A stretch of 64,000 bases of DNA, taken from positions 1-64,000 of the forward strand of contig SKCR01021359.1 in assembly GCA_019454045.1 (NCBI GenBank). Reading direction: 5' to 3'. Origin of the DNA: Zanthoxylum bungeanum (Eukaryota > Streptophyta > Magnoliopsida > Sapindales > Rutaceae). Both the position numbers and the translations under genes were made by a program. Under the pieces are notes generated by a model that was given only the letters and a program-made list of their open reading frames with translations, was not told the origin of the DNA and searched no databases. Shown here piece after piece: positions 11,082-22,939 of the stretch. Position 1 is the first letter of the stretch. The number at the start of each line of letters is the position of its first letter.

Positions 11082-11265
11082 TTATTATTTTTTTTGAAAT
11101 CGTTGGAAACCCTACCTCCAAACCACCTCTTCCGCGTTTAAACGGAGTGGGTAAAATCCCCGACTATCCTAGATTCTTACAAGAAACGCACTCCATGGAT
11201 TCGAACCCATGACCTGAAGGTAAGACCTTAAATCCTATACCACCAAGTCACTCCCATTGGGGACA
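11082..11265 (-). mobile_element. tRNA-derived SINE
   Basis: Read on the minus strand: an A-box-like AGTGACTTGGTGG, a B-box GGTTCGAATCC, a body of about 180 bp and an A-rich tail (T-rich on plus at 11091-11095). It is flanked by direct repeats ATAAATGATATTA (11069-11081) and ATAAATGATGTTA (11266-11278), one mismatch in 13. The box order, 3' A tail and target duplication define a pol III SINE. Confidence 0.85.
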
Positions 11266-11273
11266 ATAAATGA

Positions 11274-11427
11274 TGTTAAGTGATAAACATGATCCTACAA
11301 TATTATATCTAGGAGTTTATATCTTAAGATAGATTGTTATTATCCTTGTAACAAACCTATGTAAACATCTTCTATAAATACAAACCCCACACTACATGCA
11401 AGGTATCGTGGGTTACAAACATTCACA
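11274..11427 (+). repeat. short copia LTR, 154 bp
   Basis: It starts TGTTAAGTGA and ends ATTCACA, followed directly by TGGTATCAG, the tRNA-iMet-type PBS. An internal TATAAATACA is a plausible promoter. Only this LTR of the element was found in the window. Confidence 0.65.
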
Positions 11428-12640
11428 TGGTATCAGCTTCTTTTCCGATTAACCTCGATCAACCCTAATGGCCTCTGACTCTTCCATCTCCTTTAATATT
11501 ATGGTGAATCTTATCACCATCAAGCTCTCTGCCTCAAACTACTTGCTCTTGCGCATTCAGCTTCTTCCACTCCTCCATAGCTAACTTCTTTTTTGTTTTG
11601 TTGATGGCTCCTTCCCCAAACCAACATCCTCATCTTCTTCCATTTCCTCCACTGCTGACTGGGTTCACACGGACCAACCGGTCCTCAACCTTCTTCTGTC
11701 TACCTTATCCGAAGAAGCTCTCTCCATCGTCGTTGGCTTATCTACTTCCCATGAAGTCTGGACCGCTCTGGAGCACTCATTCAGTCATAAATCAAAATCC
11801 TGCGAGATACGGATCAAGGATGATCTTCAACTGGCAAAGCACTCGCTCAGTCTCTAAATTTTCTCATCTCTTTAAGGACTCATGTGATTAATTGGCTACC
11901 ATCGGCTATTCCATGGACAACGCCGACAAAGTTCACTGGTATTTATGTGGTCTTGTTGTAAAAGGGTATATCTAACAACCTGGTTTGAATTTCACTTAGA
12001 CATTTAGTCCTGTTTTCAAGGCTTCTACAGTTCGTGTTGTCTTATCCTTGGAAGTAATGAATGGCTGGCCTATTAGACAACTTTATGTTAAAAATGCATT
12101 CCTCAATGGTTATCTTCAGGAGTAAGTATACATGGAACGATTTTCTGTGGTCTTAAATAAGCTCCACGAGCCTTGTTCCATCGGTTCAACTCCTTTCTAC
12201 TCTGCATTTGATTCTTGTGTAGCAAAGATAATCCTTCTCTATTTGAACTTCATTACTCGAGTGGGATGATCTATCTCTTACTCTATGTAGACGATATTAT
12301 TGTCACATCCAACAACAATGCACTCCTCAATGATTTTATAACCACTTTGCACCAAGAATTTTCCACCAAAGATTTGAGTCCGCTTAGCTACTTCATTGGC
12401 TTGGAAGCTCATCGCACGAAGCCCGGCTAATTCCTCTCTCATGTCAAATATGATAAGAAAATTCTACACGTGCAAATCTTACCGATTGCAAGCCAATCTC
12501 CACACCTATGGTGGTATCCCGATATTTATCCTATGGCGGCCCATCATTTCAAGATCTCAATATCACAAGACTTGAAATCACTCATGCCGTCAATTTGATA
12601 AGCCAGTATATGCAATCTCCAGCACGATGTCCAACACCTT
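11428..12640 (+). pseudogene. decayed copia gag-RT with internal deletion
   Basis: A gag start (ATG at 11468) reads a copia-like N-terminus with SASNYLLLRIQL, then after stops WVHTDQPVLNLLLS and STSHEVWTALEHSFSH. From about 12070 the frame is reverse transcriptase: [14 protein letters not shown] and YLLLYVDDIIVTSNNNALL, with THAVNLISQYMQSP near the end. Protease, integrase and the start of RT are missing between them, and many stops are present. It breaks off at about 12640 against a minus-strand copia. Confidence 0.8.
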
Positions 12641-13190
12641 GAAATGAGGCATTTGTCATCTTTCCTTGGATACATGACTCACAAATCGGATAAGGATCTA
12701 AGGTAAGATTTTCAATCAAACCATCCTTCACCAATTTGGATAGACGTCTAACACCTATATGGCCCAATCTCATATGCCATAATTCAGTATTATTTAGTTC
12801 AGACTTTCTACTTGTATTTTTCTCTATATTAAAGACATCTCTACATGTTTCCAAAACATAATGACCGTTTGATAAAGAACATTCACATTTTAATAAATTT
12901 TCTTTATCATAAAAACATAAAGTTTCATCCTTAATGTTTATTTTATATCCCTCTTTATCTAATATAGGCAGTGATATTATTTGTCTGATAAGTGAGGGAA
13001 CATAATAACAGTCATGCAAATCTAATTTACATCCATTTGGAAGATCTAGAACAACAGTTCCTATGGCCTTGACATCCAATGTCTCACCATTGCCAACTCT
13101 AAGCTGGATCTCCCATTTATTCAGCCTTCGTTTAAGCCTCATTTCCTGCAGGGAATTGCAAATATGAGTGGGACTGCCAGTGTCTAACAC
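12582..13190 (-). pseudogene. copia protease and GAG-pre-integrase zinc domain
   Basis: The open frame of 202 codons begins LDTGSPTHICN, the aspartic protease active site. It ends with the HHCC zinc domain at the start of integrase (LWHMRLGHIG ... CESCIQGKMT). Similarity to copia stops near 12640; the last residues are read-through into the oppositely oriented copia piece, so the integrase core and RT are missing here. The frame is continuous with the gag at 13191-14069 except for one TGA. Confidence 0.88.
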
Positions 13191-14069
13191 TCATCCACTA
13201 TTTGCATCTAAGGCTAATGAGATGTCAATAATTGGAAAAATACAAAGCGTATCTGAGGGTCTTATTTTAAGCTCTGGATAATCCTTCTTCCAGTGTCCAG
13301 ACTTCTTGCATTGTAGACATTGATCACGAGCTACTTTCGATTTTGCGCCTTTGCGCTTCTTGGAGTTTTTATTTGATATCTTCTTATTCCCTATCTTAAT
13401 TTTCTTTGACTTCCCAGAAGTCTTTGAAGAGCCAGCTCCACCATGGAGATACAATGTGGGGTTGCCTTTCTTCAAATCTTGCTCCGTCGTGCGTAGCATG
13501 TTATGAAGTTCTTCGTATGTGGCTTGCATCGAATGCATATGGAAATTCAATACAAAACCAGCATAAGAACCAGGCAAAGAAGACATAATCAAATTACGGC
13601 CTAGCCTTTCATCAAACACAATGCCATGTCGTTCAAGATATCGAATTTGGTCAATCATGTTCAAAACATGAGTGCTGACAGCTCCTCCCTCCTTGAGTTC
13701 AACACGGAACAGTTCCTTAGACCTTCGATAAAGTTCCATCTCTTGATTTACGTCGAACAACTCCTTGAGTGTTCGCATGATGCTCCAAGTATCCGGTACT
13801 TCAATGTACTGTCTCAGTAAATCTGGAACCATCGATCCTAAGATGTAGGATTTCACCTTTAGGTTATCATCCTTCCATCTATCAAAAGTTTCTCGCTCTT
13901 CTGGAGTTGAGTCAGGATCGATATCAACAGGCAGTGGATTGATAGTGACATAAGTCAACTTTTCATACTCCAAGACAAGGCGTATGTTCATTTCCCATTC
14001 GAAATAGTTCTCGGCTCCTTTTAGCTTATTGGAATCCAAAAGTTTCATCAATGGATTAGCAGCAGCCAT
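13191..14069 (-). pseudogene. copia Gag polyprotein, N-terminal part
   Basis: A 292-codon capsid/nucleocapsid frame of a Ty1/copia element. It has the usual LDSNKLKGAENYFEWEMNIR start, a retrotran_gag-like helical core, a Lys-rich linker and a zinc knuckle CLQCKKSGHWKKDY in which the last Cys is Tyr. A single in-frame TGA separates it from the protease frame downstream, so the polyprotein is interrupted by one nonsense codon. The start ATG lies about 760 bp after the PBS at 14820. Confidence 0.9.
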
Positions 14070-14829
14070 CTACAAGACAATATTTTTGAGTAGTAGCAGA
14101 ACAATTTTCATTTCAAAAGTGATAACACTAATTGATTATGGAATTTTAAATCTATCAGTGCCCTCCCACTACTTTACGTAATTTCGTAATCTCCCTTAAC
14201 GGAAAAATAGAAATATCAAATTTTCATAGCGGGAAGTGGGTCCCATGACATTTACTCCAGCCTCACACTAATGACGATATTGGCCATTGTAAACTCATTA
14301 GGTAGACCTTCAAGGTCAATCACTTCATGTGACTCCTGGTTTGGTCCTGAACCGTTTCTTATCCTCACAATAATGACGATATTGGATTAAGATGTGTTCT
14401 AGGTGTATACTTGTCAATGTGCACTAATGAGCTTCGTATGTACACCCTCACACTAATGACGATATTGGATGACTACGTTAACTCATCACGCTACATCTAA
14501 TGTTTTACTGGAGCGACCTAAGTTCCGAGCACTTATACTCTCACACTAATGACGATATTGGATATAAGTAGTAAGAACTCATTCATCTCCGTATTGACAA
14601 GACGGACCATCCAATAATGCTCCAACATTATTAATACTATTACTTAAAAGTAATCACTTAATCACGTGAGATTTTTGACAATCAAGTCATTAACTTAATT
14701 AAGTCAAAGTTTTAATTTAAAACATGCAATACATATCTAATATGTCTTATGCATAATTAAATTAAAATTGCTATTGTATAGATTCAAAATATGTGTTGTG
14801 TGGTTAAGCATTTGCTACTGATACCATTC
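14070..14829 (-). repeat. copia PBS and leader with four leader repeats
   Basis: On the minus strand, TGGTATCAGTAGC follows the LTR directly (PBS for initiator tRNA-Met with one extra T). The leader holds four copies of CACTAATGACGATATTGG near 14269, 14370, 14453 and 14544 (the second reads CAATAATG). Spacing is about 85-100 bp. The plus-strand copy at 1560-1690 has the same motif. Confidence 0.8.
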
Positions 14830-17299
14830 TGTTGGGGCAGTTATGGAACTCATAGGGTCGGATCGGTGCCCCGGGCAGCGGAAATGGGTCTAACCCATAT
14901 ATATCAATTATGGATGTAATTTTAAATCATTTAATGAAATACTACATTCCATTACGAGTGCATAGGAAAAAATCGGGACTGAATCGGAGTCCGGAAGCTC
15001 CCAAACGAAGAAAACAAAATCAAAGCGTGCGAAGGGCGCCGCGTGCGAGAAGCACACGCGCTACAGTGCGTGCGCGCACTGTAGCGCCCAGGTGCTGCTA
15101 ATTATTATTATTCTTTTTGTTTCATTTCCTTTTGCATTCAGCTCACATTCCAGTGAGCTGAATGGATTAGGGTCTTTAACCCTAATCTATTCCGGTCTTC
15201 CCTAAACACTTCAAAAACACCCAAAATTAATTTTTAATTTCAAAAACAACATAAACACATGTTATAGAATAAAAATCTAGTTTTTCAAAATATCAAATAT
15301 TTTTCCAAAAACATAAATTTATTCTAAATACGCATTAGCGTAAATTTTGAATCCATTACACAAACCATTTTAGAATCCCATTACGAAATGTCCCGTGAAC
15401 AATTCTAGTCCACCTAAAGGTGGTCAAGTGAATCTAGAATGGTAGCCATAGCTCTAAGCTTTAATCTAGAGTTCCAAACTCTAATTAATTGTTCCATGTC
15501 CAACATGAACATCTTTGACCTAATTACAAGCATGTTGTGTTTATACTTCTTTTGTATCCTAACACAATTGATTAACCTTATTCAACATTAAACTATGTGA
15601 TCATGCATCTAATACACAAATAAACATAGTTTGGAGAAGATCAAACATTACCTAGTAAGCTTGATGCAAGATCTAATCTACTTCTCCTTGTTGAAATTGT
15701 TGAAGAACCTCCAAGGTGTGCAAGCTTGACTTCAAGATCCAATCTTGTTTCCAATGCTTCCAAGCTTCACTTCAAGATCCAATCTTGATTTCTCCTAGAT
15801 GAAATGTTGTAGAGACCTCACAAGCTTCTCTAAACACTTCTCTAACTTAGGCTAATCTCTCAAGAATTTGCTTATGCTTGTATTTGAACTTGTAATTAAA
15901 ACATTCCTAAAGCTTGCTATTTATAGCAAAACTTAGACAATTTTTAATTAATAAAAGTTGTAATCAACTTTTAAGTGGGCTTAATCTAATTTGTCCAAAT
16001 ATGTATAATTAGGTGTGACTAATCTCCATTGTCTCCCACTTTAATTTAATACAATTAAATCAAGCCAAAGATTAGGAAATGGATTAGTTAAATGTTTGCC
16101 ACATTGATTTAATCCAATTAAATCAAGCCAAAACCACATATTATACATACTTACAATTACCATAATATCCTCAAATGGTATAGAGATAATAATTGATTTT
16201 ACAATTAAGCCCTTGTGTAATTATTGAATTAATCCAATTAGGTCAAAGTAAATAATCAATGTTATCCAATAACACTTGATTATCTTAGTTGATAATTATA
16301 ATATCGAATATTATATTTTATCAAAAATAATTGGCTACCCAAGTGCTCAACGAGTACACTTCATATTGGGACTCTCTAAGTTCAGATACGTTCGTCATAT
16401 AAGCCTAGCTAATATTTACGCAATTCGGCCACCTCCGAATTCGCGAAGAACACGAACGACCTTTCTGAACTATACAAGTCGAGGTCATCACATATGCTTA
16501 ACAATCCCTCCGTCGTAGGCTATCAGAGTTGTGCTTAGGAAACATAGAATATACCGTCAAGTTTCCAAGACTCACATCTCATGTCGATATGTCCACGATT
16601 CTTCATAACTGATGCGATCCACCCTAGGTGATCGACTTTAGCCAAAGATTTAAGAATCGTGACTTTACTAACATGGATACCTAAACCCCTTATGGTACAC
16701 ATACGGGCCGACAGATCCTATCTTGCTTCGCACTTGATTACTGTGTGCATCGGTCCACACCCAACGAACATCTAGAGGCCAGACCATGAAAGGTTTCTGA
16801 CATACATGACATCTAAGTGTGGAGGATCTCACACAAAATCAATGTTATCCTATAGTCAAAGGATTACATATGCTGCTCGACTCGAGGAGATTCATATTGA
16901 CGATGGTGTGTACTTCCAACTATTAGGAATCACCAATGAGTCATTCAGTATTCGCTCCAACGAATACCCACATGTCTATATGAGTTTCCAAAACTCATGG
17001 TACATCGCGTTAAACCATTGGAACTCCAATTCCAATATACGACATGTTCTACTCTTCTAGGTTATAGGAATTCGACCGTATTCCAAAACCAACGACTAGG
17101 AATATTTACTTTAAGAATAGTTTACACCAAGTGTCAAAACTATTCTAAGGTCGATGTCATTCTTAGCATAACGATACATCAATTTAATACGTGTAATGAC
17201 AATACCATTAATAGGGTATGAAATGAAAAATATAGTTATTTTATTAATAAATAATAAAATGTACAATTCGGATTGGCATTCCAAGCACCAACTCCATCA
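14830..17299 (-). repeat. full-length copia LTR, 2.47 kb
   Basis: On the minus strand it begins TGATGGAGTTGGTGC after a polypurine-like AAATGGGAG (17302-17310) and ends CCCCAACA before the PBS. A related LTR lies at 47036-49215 and a partial inverse copy at 1-1283. It has no ORF of its own. It is flanked by pol (right) and gag (left) of the same orientation, so it is a shared LTR, not a flanking pair. Confidence 0.85.
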
Positions 17300-17329
17300 A
17301 ACTCCCATTTGCTTAGTGCCAATCTGGAT

Positions 17330-18890
17330 GGTACCGTAGTCCCATCTCCTCCACATGTTTATCGAATAACTTAGGAGGTAAGGCCTTTGTAAGCGGGTCT
17401 GCTATGTTGTCTTGTCCTTGAACCTTTAAGACCACTATGTCTTTTTCGTTCAATTATCTCTCTAATTACGTGATATTTCCTTTCCACAGGTTTAGACTTG
17501 GAATGCGCCCTCGGCTCATTCGCCTGCGCGTTGGCTCCATTATTATCACAGTATAATGGGATCGAATCCGCAATACTAGGCACAACGTCAAGTTCAGTGA
17601 TAAAATTTCTAATCCAAACAGCTTCTTTAACAGCTTCTGAAGCCGCTATAAATTCCGCCTCGGTGGTGGAATCAGCTGTTGAGCCTTGCTTTGAACAACG
17701 CCAACTAATTGCACCACCATTAAGGGTAAATATGTATCCTGATGTAGATTTTCTATCATCTGGATCTCCCTGGAAGTCGGAGTCTGTATAACCCTTAACT
17801 TATAGCTCATCTTCTCCATATATCAGAAACTTATCCTTGGTGCCTTTAAGATATTTTAGGATATGTTTCACGGCTGTCCAATGATCATTACTTGGATTAG
17901 ATTGATATCGGTTGGTCACACTGGCGCCGAAACTGATGTCAGGTCTAGTACATAACATAGCATACATTATACTTCATATACAAGAAGCATATGGCAAGTT
18001 AGACATCCTAACTCTCTATTCCTCTGTTTGAGGTGCCATTTTCTTCGAAAGATGTATGCCGTATCGAAAGGTACATTTTCTGTCTTGCAGTTGGTAAAAC
18101 TGTACCTTTCTAACATTTTGTCTATGTACGTCGATTGTGACAACCCTATAAGCTTCCTGACTCTATCTCGGTAGAGCCTTATACCTAGTATATAGGAAGC
18201 TTCACTCATATCTTTCATGAAGAAGTTCTTGCAAAGGTAGGCTTTCACATTTTGCATCATCCCTATATCATTTCCTATGATAATGATGTCATCTACATAC
18301 AAGACTAGGAAAACTATCATGCTCCCACTAACTTTCTTATAAACACATGGTTCTTCCTCATTTTTGATGAATCCACATAATCTAATTATCTCATCAAAAC
18401 GACGATTCCAGCTTCTGGATGCCTGTTTAAGTCCATAAATAGACTTTTGGAGCTTACAAACCAAGTTTGAAGTCTCGCTGGATATGAAACCCTCTGGTTG
18501 TTCCATATAGATATCTTCTTCAAAGAATCCATTTAGGAAAGCGGTTTTCACATCCATCTGCCATATCTCATAGTCGTGATATGCAGCAATGGCTAAAAGA
18601 ATCCTAATGGATTTTAGCATGGCTACTGGTGAAAAAGTTTCCTCATAGTCAATCCCAGGACGTTGAGTGTAACCTTTCGCTACCAGTCGGGCCTTAAAGG
18701 TTTCCACCTTTCCATCGGGCCCTCGCTTCCTTTTGTAAACTCATTTACAACCAATAGGTTTAACTCCTTCAGGAAGTTCAACTAAGTCCCAGACTTGATT
18801 GGCATGCATTGAATCCATTTCGGATTTCATGGCTTCCTGCCATTTTCCCGAATCGATATCCAATATCGCTTCCTTATACGTAGTCAGATC
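17330..18890 (-). pseudogene. copia reverse transcriptase and RNase H
   Basis: The minus strand reads the copia RT (RVT_2): WQEAMKSEMDSM, then [39 protein letters not shown] and [11 protein letters not shown] (catalytic DD). RNase H follows in other frames down to PRAHSKSKPVERKYHVI and VQGQDNIADPLTKALP. Breaks: a TGA for Trp in the KxVYKRK motif near 18741, a frameshift after ~17967 and another at ~17440. The right end stops at 18890 against Athila-type sequence. It reads directly into the LTR at 17299. Confidence 0.9.
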
Positions 18891-18892
18891 TG

Positions 18893-18974
18893 TGTAAGAT
18901 CATGTATGGTACTTTTGCATGTTCGTATGGTACTTTTGCTTTATGCAGAATGCCATTTGGACTATGTAAGATCA
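18893..18974 (+). pseudogene. short Athila-type RT fragment before an LTR
   Basis: The plus strand encodes YGTFAL then RMPFGL of Ty3/gypsy RT, with TATGGTACTTTTGC tandemly doubled. It runs straight into the Athila-type LTR. The same RT-to-LTR junction recurs at 46050-46061. Confidence 0.7.
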
Positions 18975-19764
18975 TGAGAAAACCACATTTGAAGAACGTT
19001 TTGATGTGTTTTAGTTTATTTTGCAGATAAAATAATATTGGGACTCAAAGAAATCATTTAGGATGAAATTTGGGTCAAATAAGGGTTAAAAAAATTGGAC
19101 TTGACATATTAACTTTGGAAATTGGAAACTTGAAAGGGCGTTCTAACGAAGTGCAGTTTCGGAAATTCTAATTTTGTGCAACTGTCGTATTTTGGGCATA
19201 ACTCTTTATTCTGATATCGGATTGAGCTGATTTAAGTTCCAGATTAAAGAAGACTCAAAGATGTACAACTTTGAAGAACAAAATAATTTCGAATTCTGAA
19301 GATTTCATGACCGAAATTGATGAAACATCCAGAAGTGTGTTATGCATAATTATTAAAGTCATTTTCAAAGCAAAAAAATAAATAAAAAATAAAAAATAAA
19401 AATAGTCAAGCTCCCACCAAACATAATAGCAATTAATAATGGATTTGGTGGAGCAATTAGTGGAGCAATTAATAATGGATTTGGTGGATGATTTGATGGA
19501 TGTAAAATTTTGCCTATAAATACCAAACCATTTCATTTGTAAATTCATACTTTCTTCTTTGAAATTCCTTAAGAATAACTAAGAAAATTGTATCTTTTTT
19601 GTTTATTTACAGCTTTCAGTAATTAATTTCCGCTTTCGCACTTTCTTTTCTTTACTTTTCAGTTTTTACTTTCCGCAATTTACTTTTACGCACAGTACTT
19701 TCCTTTCTTTACTTTTTCAGTTTTTACTTTTCAAGCAATGAGGATGTAACTTCTCATTGCTGGG
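18975..19764 (+). repeat. Athila-like left LTR, first part
   Basis: It starts TGAGAAAACC and is interrupted at 19764 by a Tat-like element. It matches 46061-46854 nearly base for base. The second part of the same LTR resumes at 33497. Together with that part the LTR is about 1.97 kb, close to the 1.96 kb of the related LTR at 61578-63534. Confidence 0.85.
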
Positions 19765-22700
19765 TGTAGGACAACAGGACCTGGGCGACGCCGTTCCTAG
19801 GCTCGCGGCATTAGTTGGGAAATACTAAATAATATGGAGTCGCCACCCGGTGTGAACCGGGACAAAGATTAAGGCCGCACTCACCCCTCGCAAGGGAAGA
19901 CCTCAAACCGTTGGGTTCGGAATGGTCCCTTACTTATGCCACTTGTAATGAAATGATTTATGTAATAATTAATCAAAGCTTAAGTAACACTTATTTCCAA
20001 GAGTATCATGCTTCTAAATTCTCATATGCAAAATAAAAATTATGCACACATTTCATATATATCTCATATCTAAAATCGCATGCTTAACATATATCAAAAT
20101 AGCAACGAACATACAACTTTATTTGCATATTACATTCAAGAAAACACAAGCACACATATTAACCATACAAGCATACATATGGGCACTTTTCCAAGTGGTA
20201 CGTGAAATTGTATCCCAAGTACAGACCGCACTACCGTCCATTCGGAATCGGCTACGGAATTTACGTATGAGTTTCCATCCGATATACCGCAAGAAATGAT
20301 ACTCAAATGTTATCACGACACAAGCATATGAATTGTAATTCATTAACATAGTTGTATTCATACATGTGCGGATAGCTACTAGGAAAACTATGCATGAAAT
20401 CTAATGAAGATGACTCGATTTAGTGGGTGCGCGTTCGTGTAGCGTTCGTAAACGCGTTCGAACGGTAAACAGAAGGTTCGCGTTCGTGTAGCATCCGAGA
20501 ACGCGTTCGAACGGAACCAGACCTGATGCATTATGAAACTAAGAAAGTGCGTGGGCGTTCGTATAGCGTTCGTAAACGCGTTCGAACGGTAAACAGAAGG
20601 TTCTCGTTCGTATGGCGTTTGATAACGCGTTCGAACGGAAATTAAACAGAATGCTCACGTTCGTATAGCGTTTGTTAACGCGTTCGAACGGAAATGAAAC
20701 AGAATGCCTACGTTCGTATGGCGTTCGTGAACGCGTTCGAACATGAGGGAGACCTGATGCATGACAAGGCAAAATACATGCGCGTTCGAGTTGCGTTCGT
20801 AAACGCGTTCGAACGGGAACAGACCTGATGCATGAAATGGGATGCAATACATAAACGACAAAATAAAGGGGGGGCGCGACGAAGTACTGCCGTAAAGGTG
20901 GCCTTTTGGGGCTCTTGATCTCTCAAAGAGAGGACCTTTAGACCAACATACTAAGCCCATGCGCTCGACTGAATCATGCATACATAGAATGGAAAGCAAT
21001 AATATTAAACATAGTGTGCCCGATTGAACGTATCTTGTATCCAAACGAACACACATCAACCGGCGCGGCAAAGCCTCGTGGTAAAGGGCTTTAGCCCCTC
21101 CCCATAGGGGATCTCACATCGCACTTACTAAGCCCATGCGCTCGGTTGAATCATGCATACAAGATAAAGACAACCATATCAAACTAAGTATGTTCCGATT
21201 GAACGTATTTCGCATTCAACCGACACACATCCATCGGTGCGGCAGAGCATCGTGGTGAAGGATTTTAACCCTCCAATTAGGGAACCTTTCATCGCACTTA
21301 CTAAGCCCATGCACTAGATCGTATCATATGTGAATAAACAACATGCAGAATTTAAATGACAAGAATTAAATAAACCAAAACCACACAAAACAAGAGAAGG
21401 TGCCATTTACTCAAGTGGTACGTGGAGTTGTGTCCCAAGTACAGACCGCACTACCGTCCATTCGGATTCGGCTACGGAATTTACGTCTGGGTTTCCATCC
21501 TATATACCACAAGAGGCGACACTCTTCCATTCATCCAACACCCACAACACACATCGTACACGCAACAAATGCCACAAATACAGAAAATGTAATCAAATAA
21601 ATAACCAGAAATTAAATAAGAATAAGTGTGAAAGATACCCTCAGGTCTAACCTTTTAAGCTGTCTCTCGGACTCGCGTTCCACGAAGATCGAAAGGGGGG
21701 TAAAGCTCTGCAACTTTTCTGGTTCACTGGTTTGCCTCTTCCTTCGCTGTTCGGCCACTCGAGCTACTGTTCCGACTCCGTTTTGCTGCCGTTTCCTTGT
21801 GGTTTTGCTGCCGTTCCCTCTGTGTTTTCTGCTTACTGTTGGTGGACTGTTTTGATGTTCTTTTTGGTGTGGTTTTGTGTGGTTATTTCAAGGATGTAAG
21901 TGTCTTTTATGTTACTATTTTGAGGGATTTTAAGGATTGTTTTGGTGTGGTTTAGGCTTGCTGTGTTTTGTGTGATTTTCGGTGGTGGTGGTTAGGGGTT
22001 GTTTTGGTGTAATTTTCGGTGGTGTGAGGGTAAGGATCAAGGGAGTGATATGCTTGTGATGTCTAGTATTTCTTGCTATAATTCTTGTGTGAATTGTGTG
22101 TATATGCTAGAGAGATTGGAGATGGAGAGGAGGGATGGCTAGGTTAGGGGTTGTTTATATAGAGAAGGGCTAGGGCTTCACCTTGTCTCACAAGGAAGAG
22201 ATTTGCTTCCAAATTTAGGAGAGATGAGAAAGGTATACACAAGATTGAGGGGGGACAAAATATTTTAAGTTAGGAAGTTGTAATATTTAATTTGTGTTGG
22301 TTTAGGAATGCAAATATTTTTAAATTGGTAGATGTCTACTAGATTAGGAAGTCAAATATATGATTGGCTTTAATTGGTTAGGATTGATTTTAATTAGGTG
22401 TATCTTCTTTTTAGTTTTAGTATATAATATATTTAATTTGTCTAAGTTAGGCATGATTTTAGTTTAAGTTGGTAAATGTTTTATTTAATTATTTAATTAA
22501 TTTAATTATTATCTTATTTAGTTAATGTTTTAATTAATATTTATTTATTTAATTTGGGATGTGTTTTATGGGCTTTGGGGGCTAAATGGGCTGAGGTGAG
22601 GCTAGCAGCAAAACCAGAATTACCGGCACCGTTCGAACGCCTCCTCGCACGCGGCACGAACGTCCGCAATCTGCACGAGGTTCGAACGAAGTAACGAACG

Positions 22701-22862
22701 CAGCACCAACGAAGACAGTGAACTTGTGGAATGAACTTGATGACATACTTTTCCGAATTTCCCCTTCCGACCTCCGTTTCCCGCAATATCCTTAGCTAAA
22801 AAGGTAGTGCCTCCAATTGAGACTCATCATCGGGTTTCACATGCGAAAATGCAATGCCTACA
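19765..22862 (-). repeat. Tat-like element, 3' LTR (3.1 kb)
   Basis: Left on the map but the 3' LTR, because the element reads leftward. The two LTRs are nearly identical (two amino acid differences in one shared 138-codon frame), indicating a recent insertion. Internal structure: a ~110 bp segment present at 20190-20305 and again at 21410-21520, a GCGTTCGAACG array at 20423-20820, and about 175 bp tandem units starting near 20950, 21127 and 21300. This copy keeps ~340 bp that the other LTR has lost. Confidence 0.92.
20423..20820. repeat. array of seven GCGTTCGAACG-containing repeats in LTR
   Basis: Seven units of about 50-70 bp. Most have a form of GCGTTCGTATGGCGTTCGT then AACGCGTTCGAACGG. 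Each unit holds direct and inverse copies of CGTTCG, so each can fold. A matching array is in the other LTR at 31064-31450, and shorter arrays are in the related element at 36540-36650 and 42376-42515. Confidence 0.8.
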
Positions 22863-22885
22863 GTCGCCCCCACTTTGATGGGACT
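22863..22885 (-). other. polypurine tract of the Tat-like element
   Basis: On the minus strand AAAGTGGGGGCGAC lies immediately before the 3' LTR start TGTAGGCATT. This is the plus-strand primer position, and the same tract is at 38483-38505 in the non-autonomous relative. Confidence 0.8.
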
Positions 22886-22939
22886 TGTGCAGTGTGTGAC
22901 TTTGAACAATCCTATCAAAGTTATGCAATGCATTTTTAC

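Noticed and set aside
11150..11240. tRNA gene suggested by the GGTTCGAATCC B box
   Set aside because: No cloverleaf arms or anticodon loop fit; the A/B boxes, A tail and target duplication define a SINE.
20423..20820. CRISPR-like array of evenly spaced repeats
   Set aside because: This is a eukaryotic LTR; the units are tandem without unique spacers and no cas-like genes exist.
20539..21071. Overlapping minus-strand ORFs of 102 and 138 codons, conserved in both Tat-like LTRs
   Set aside because: They span the GCGTTCGAACG array and exist in both LTRs only because the LTRs are near-identical; composition is repeat-derived and no domain is seen.
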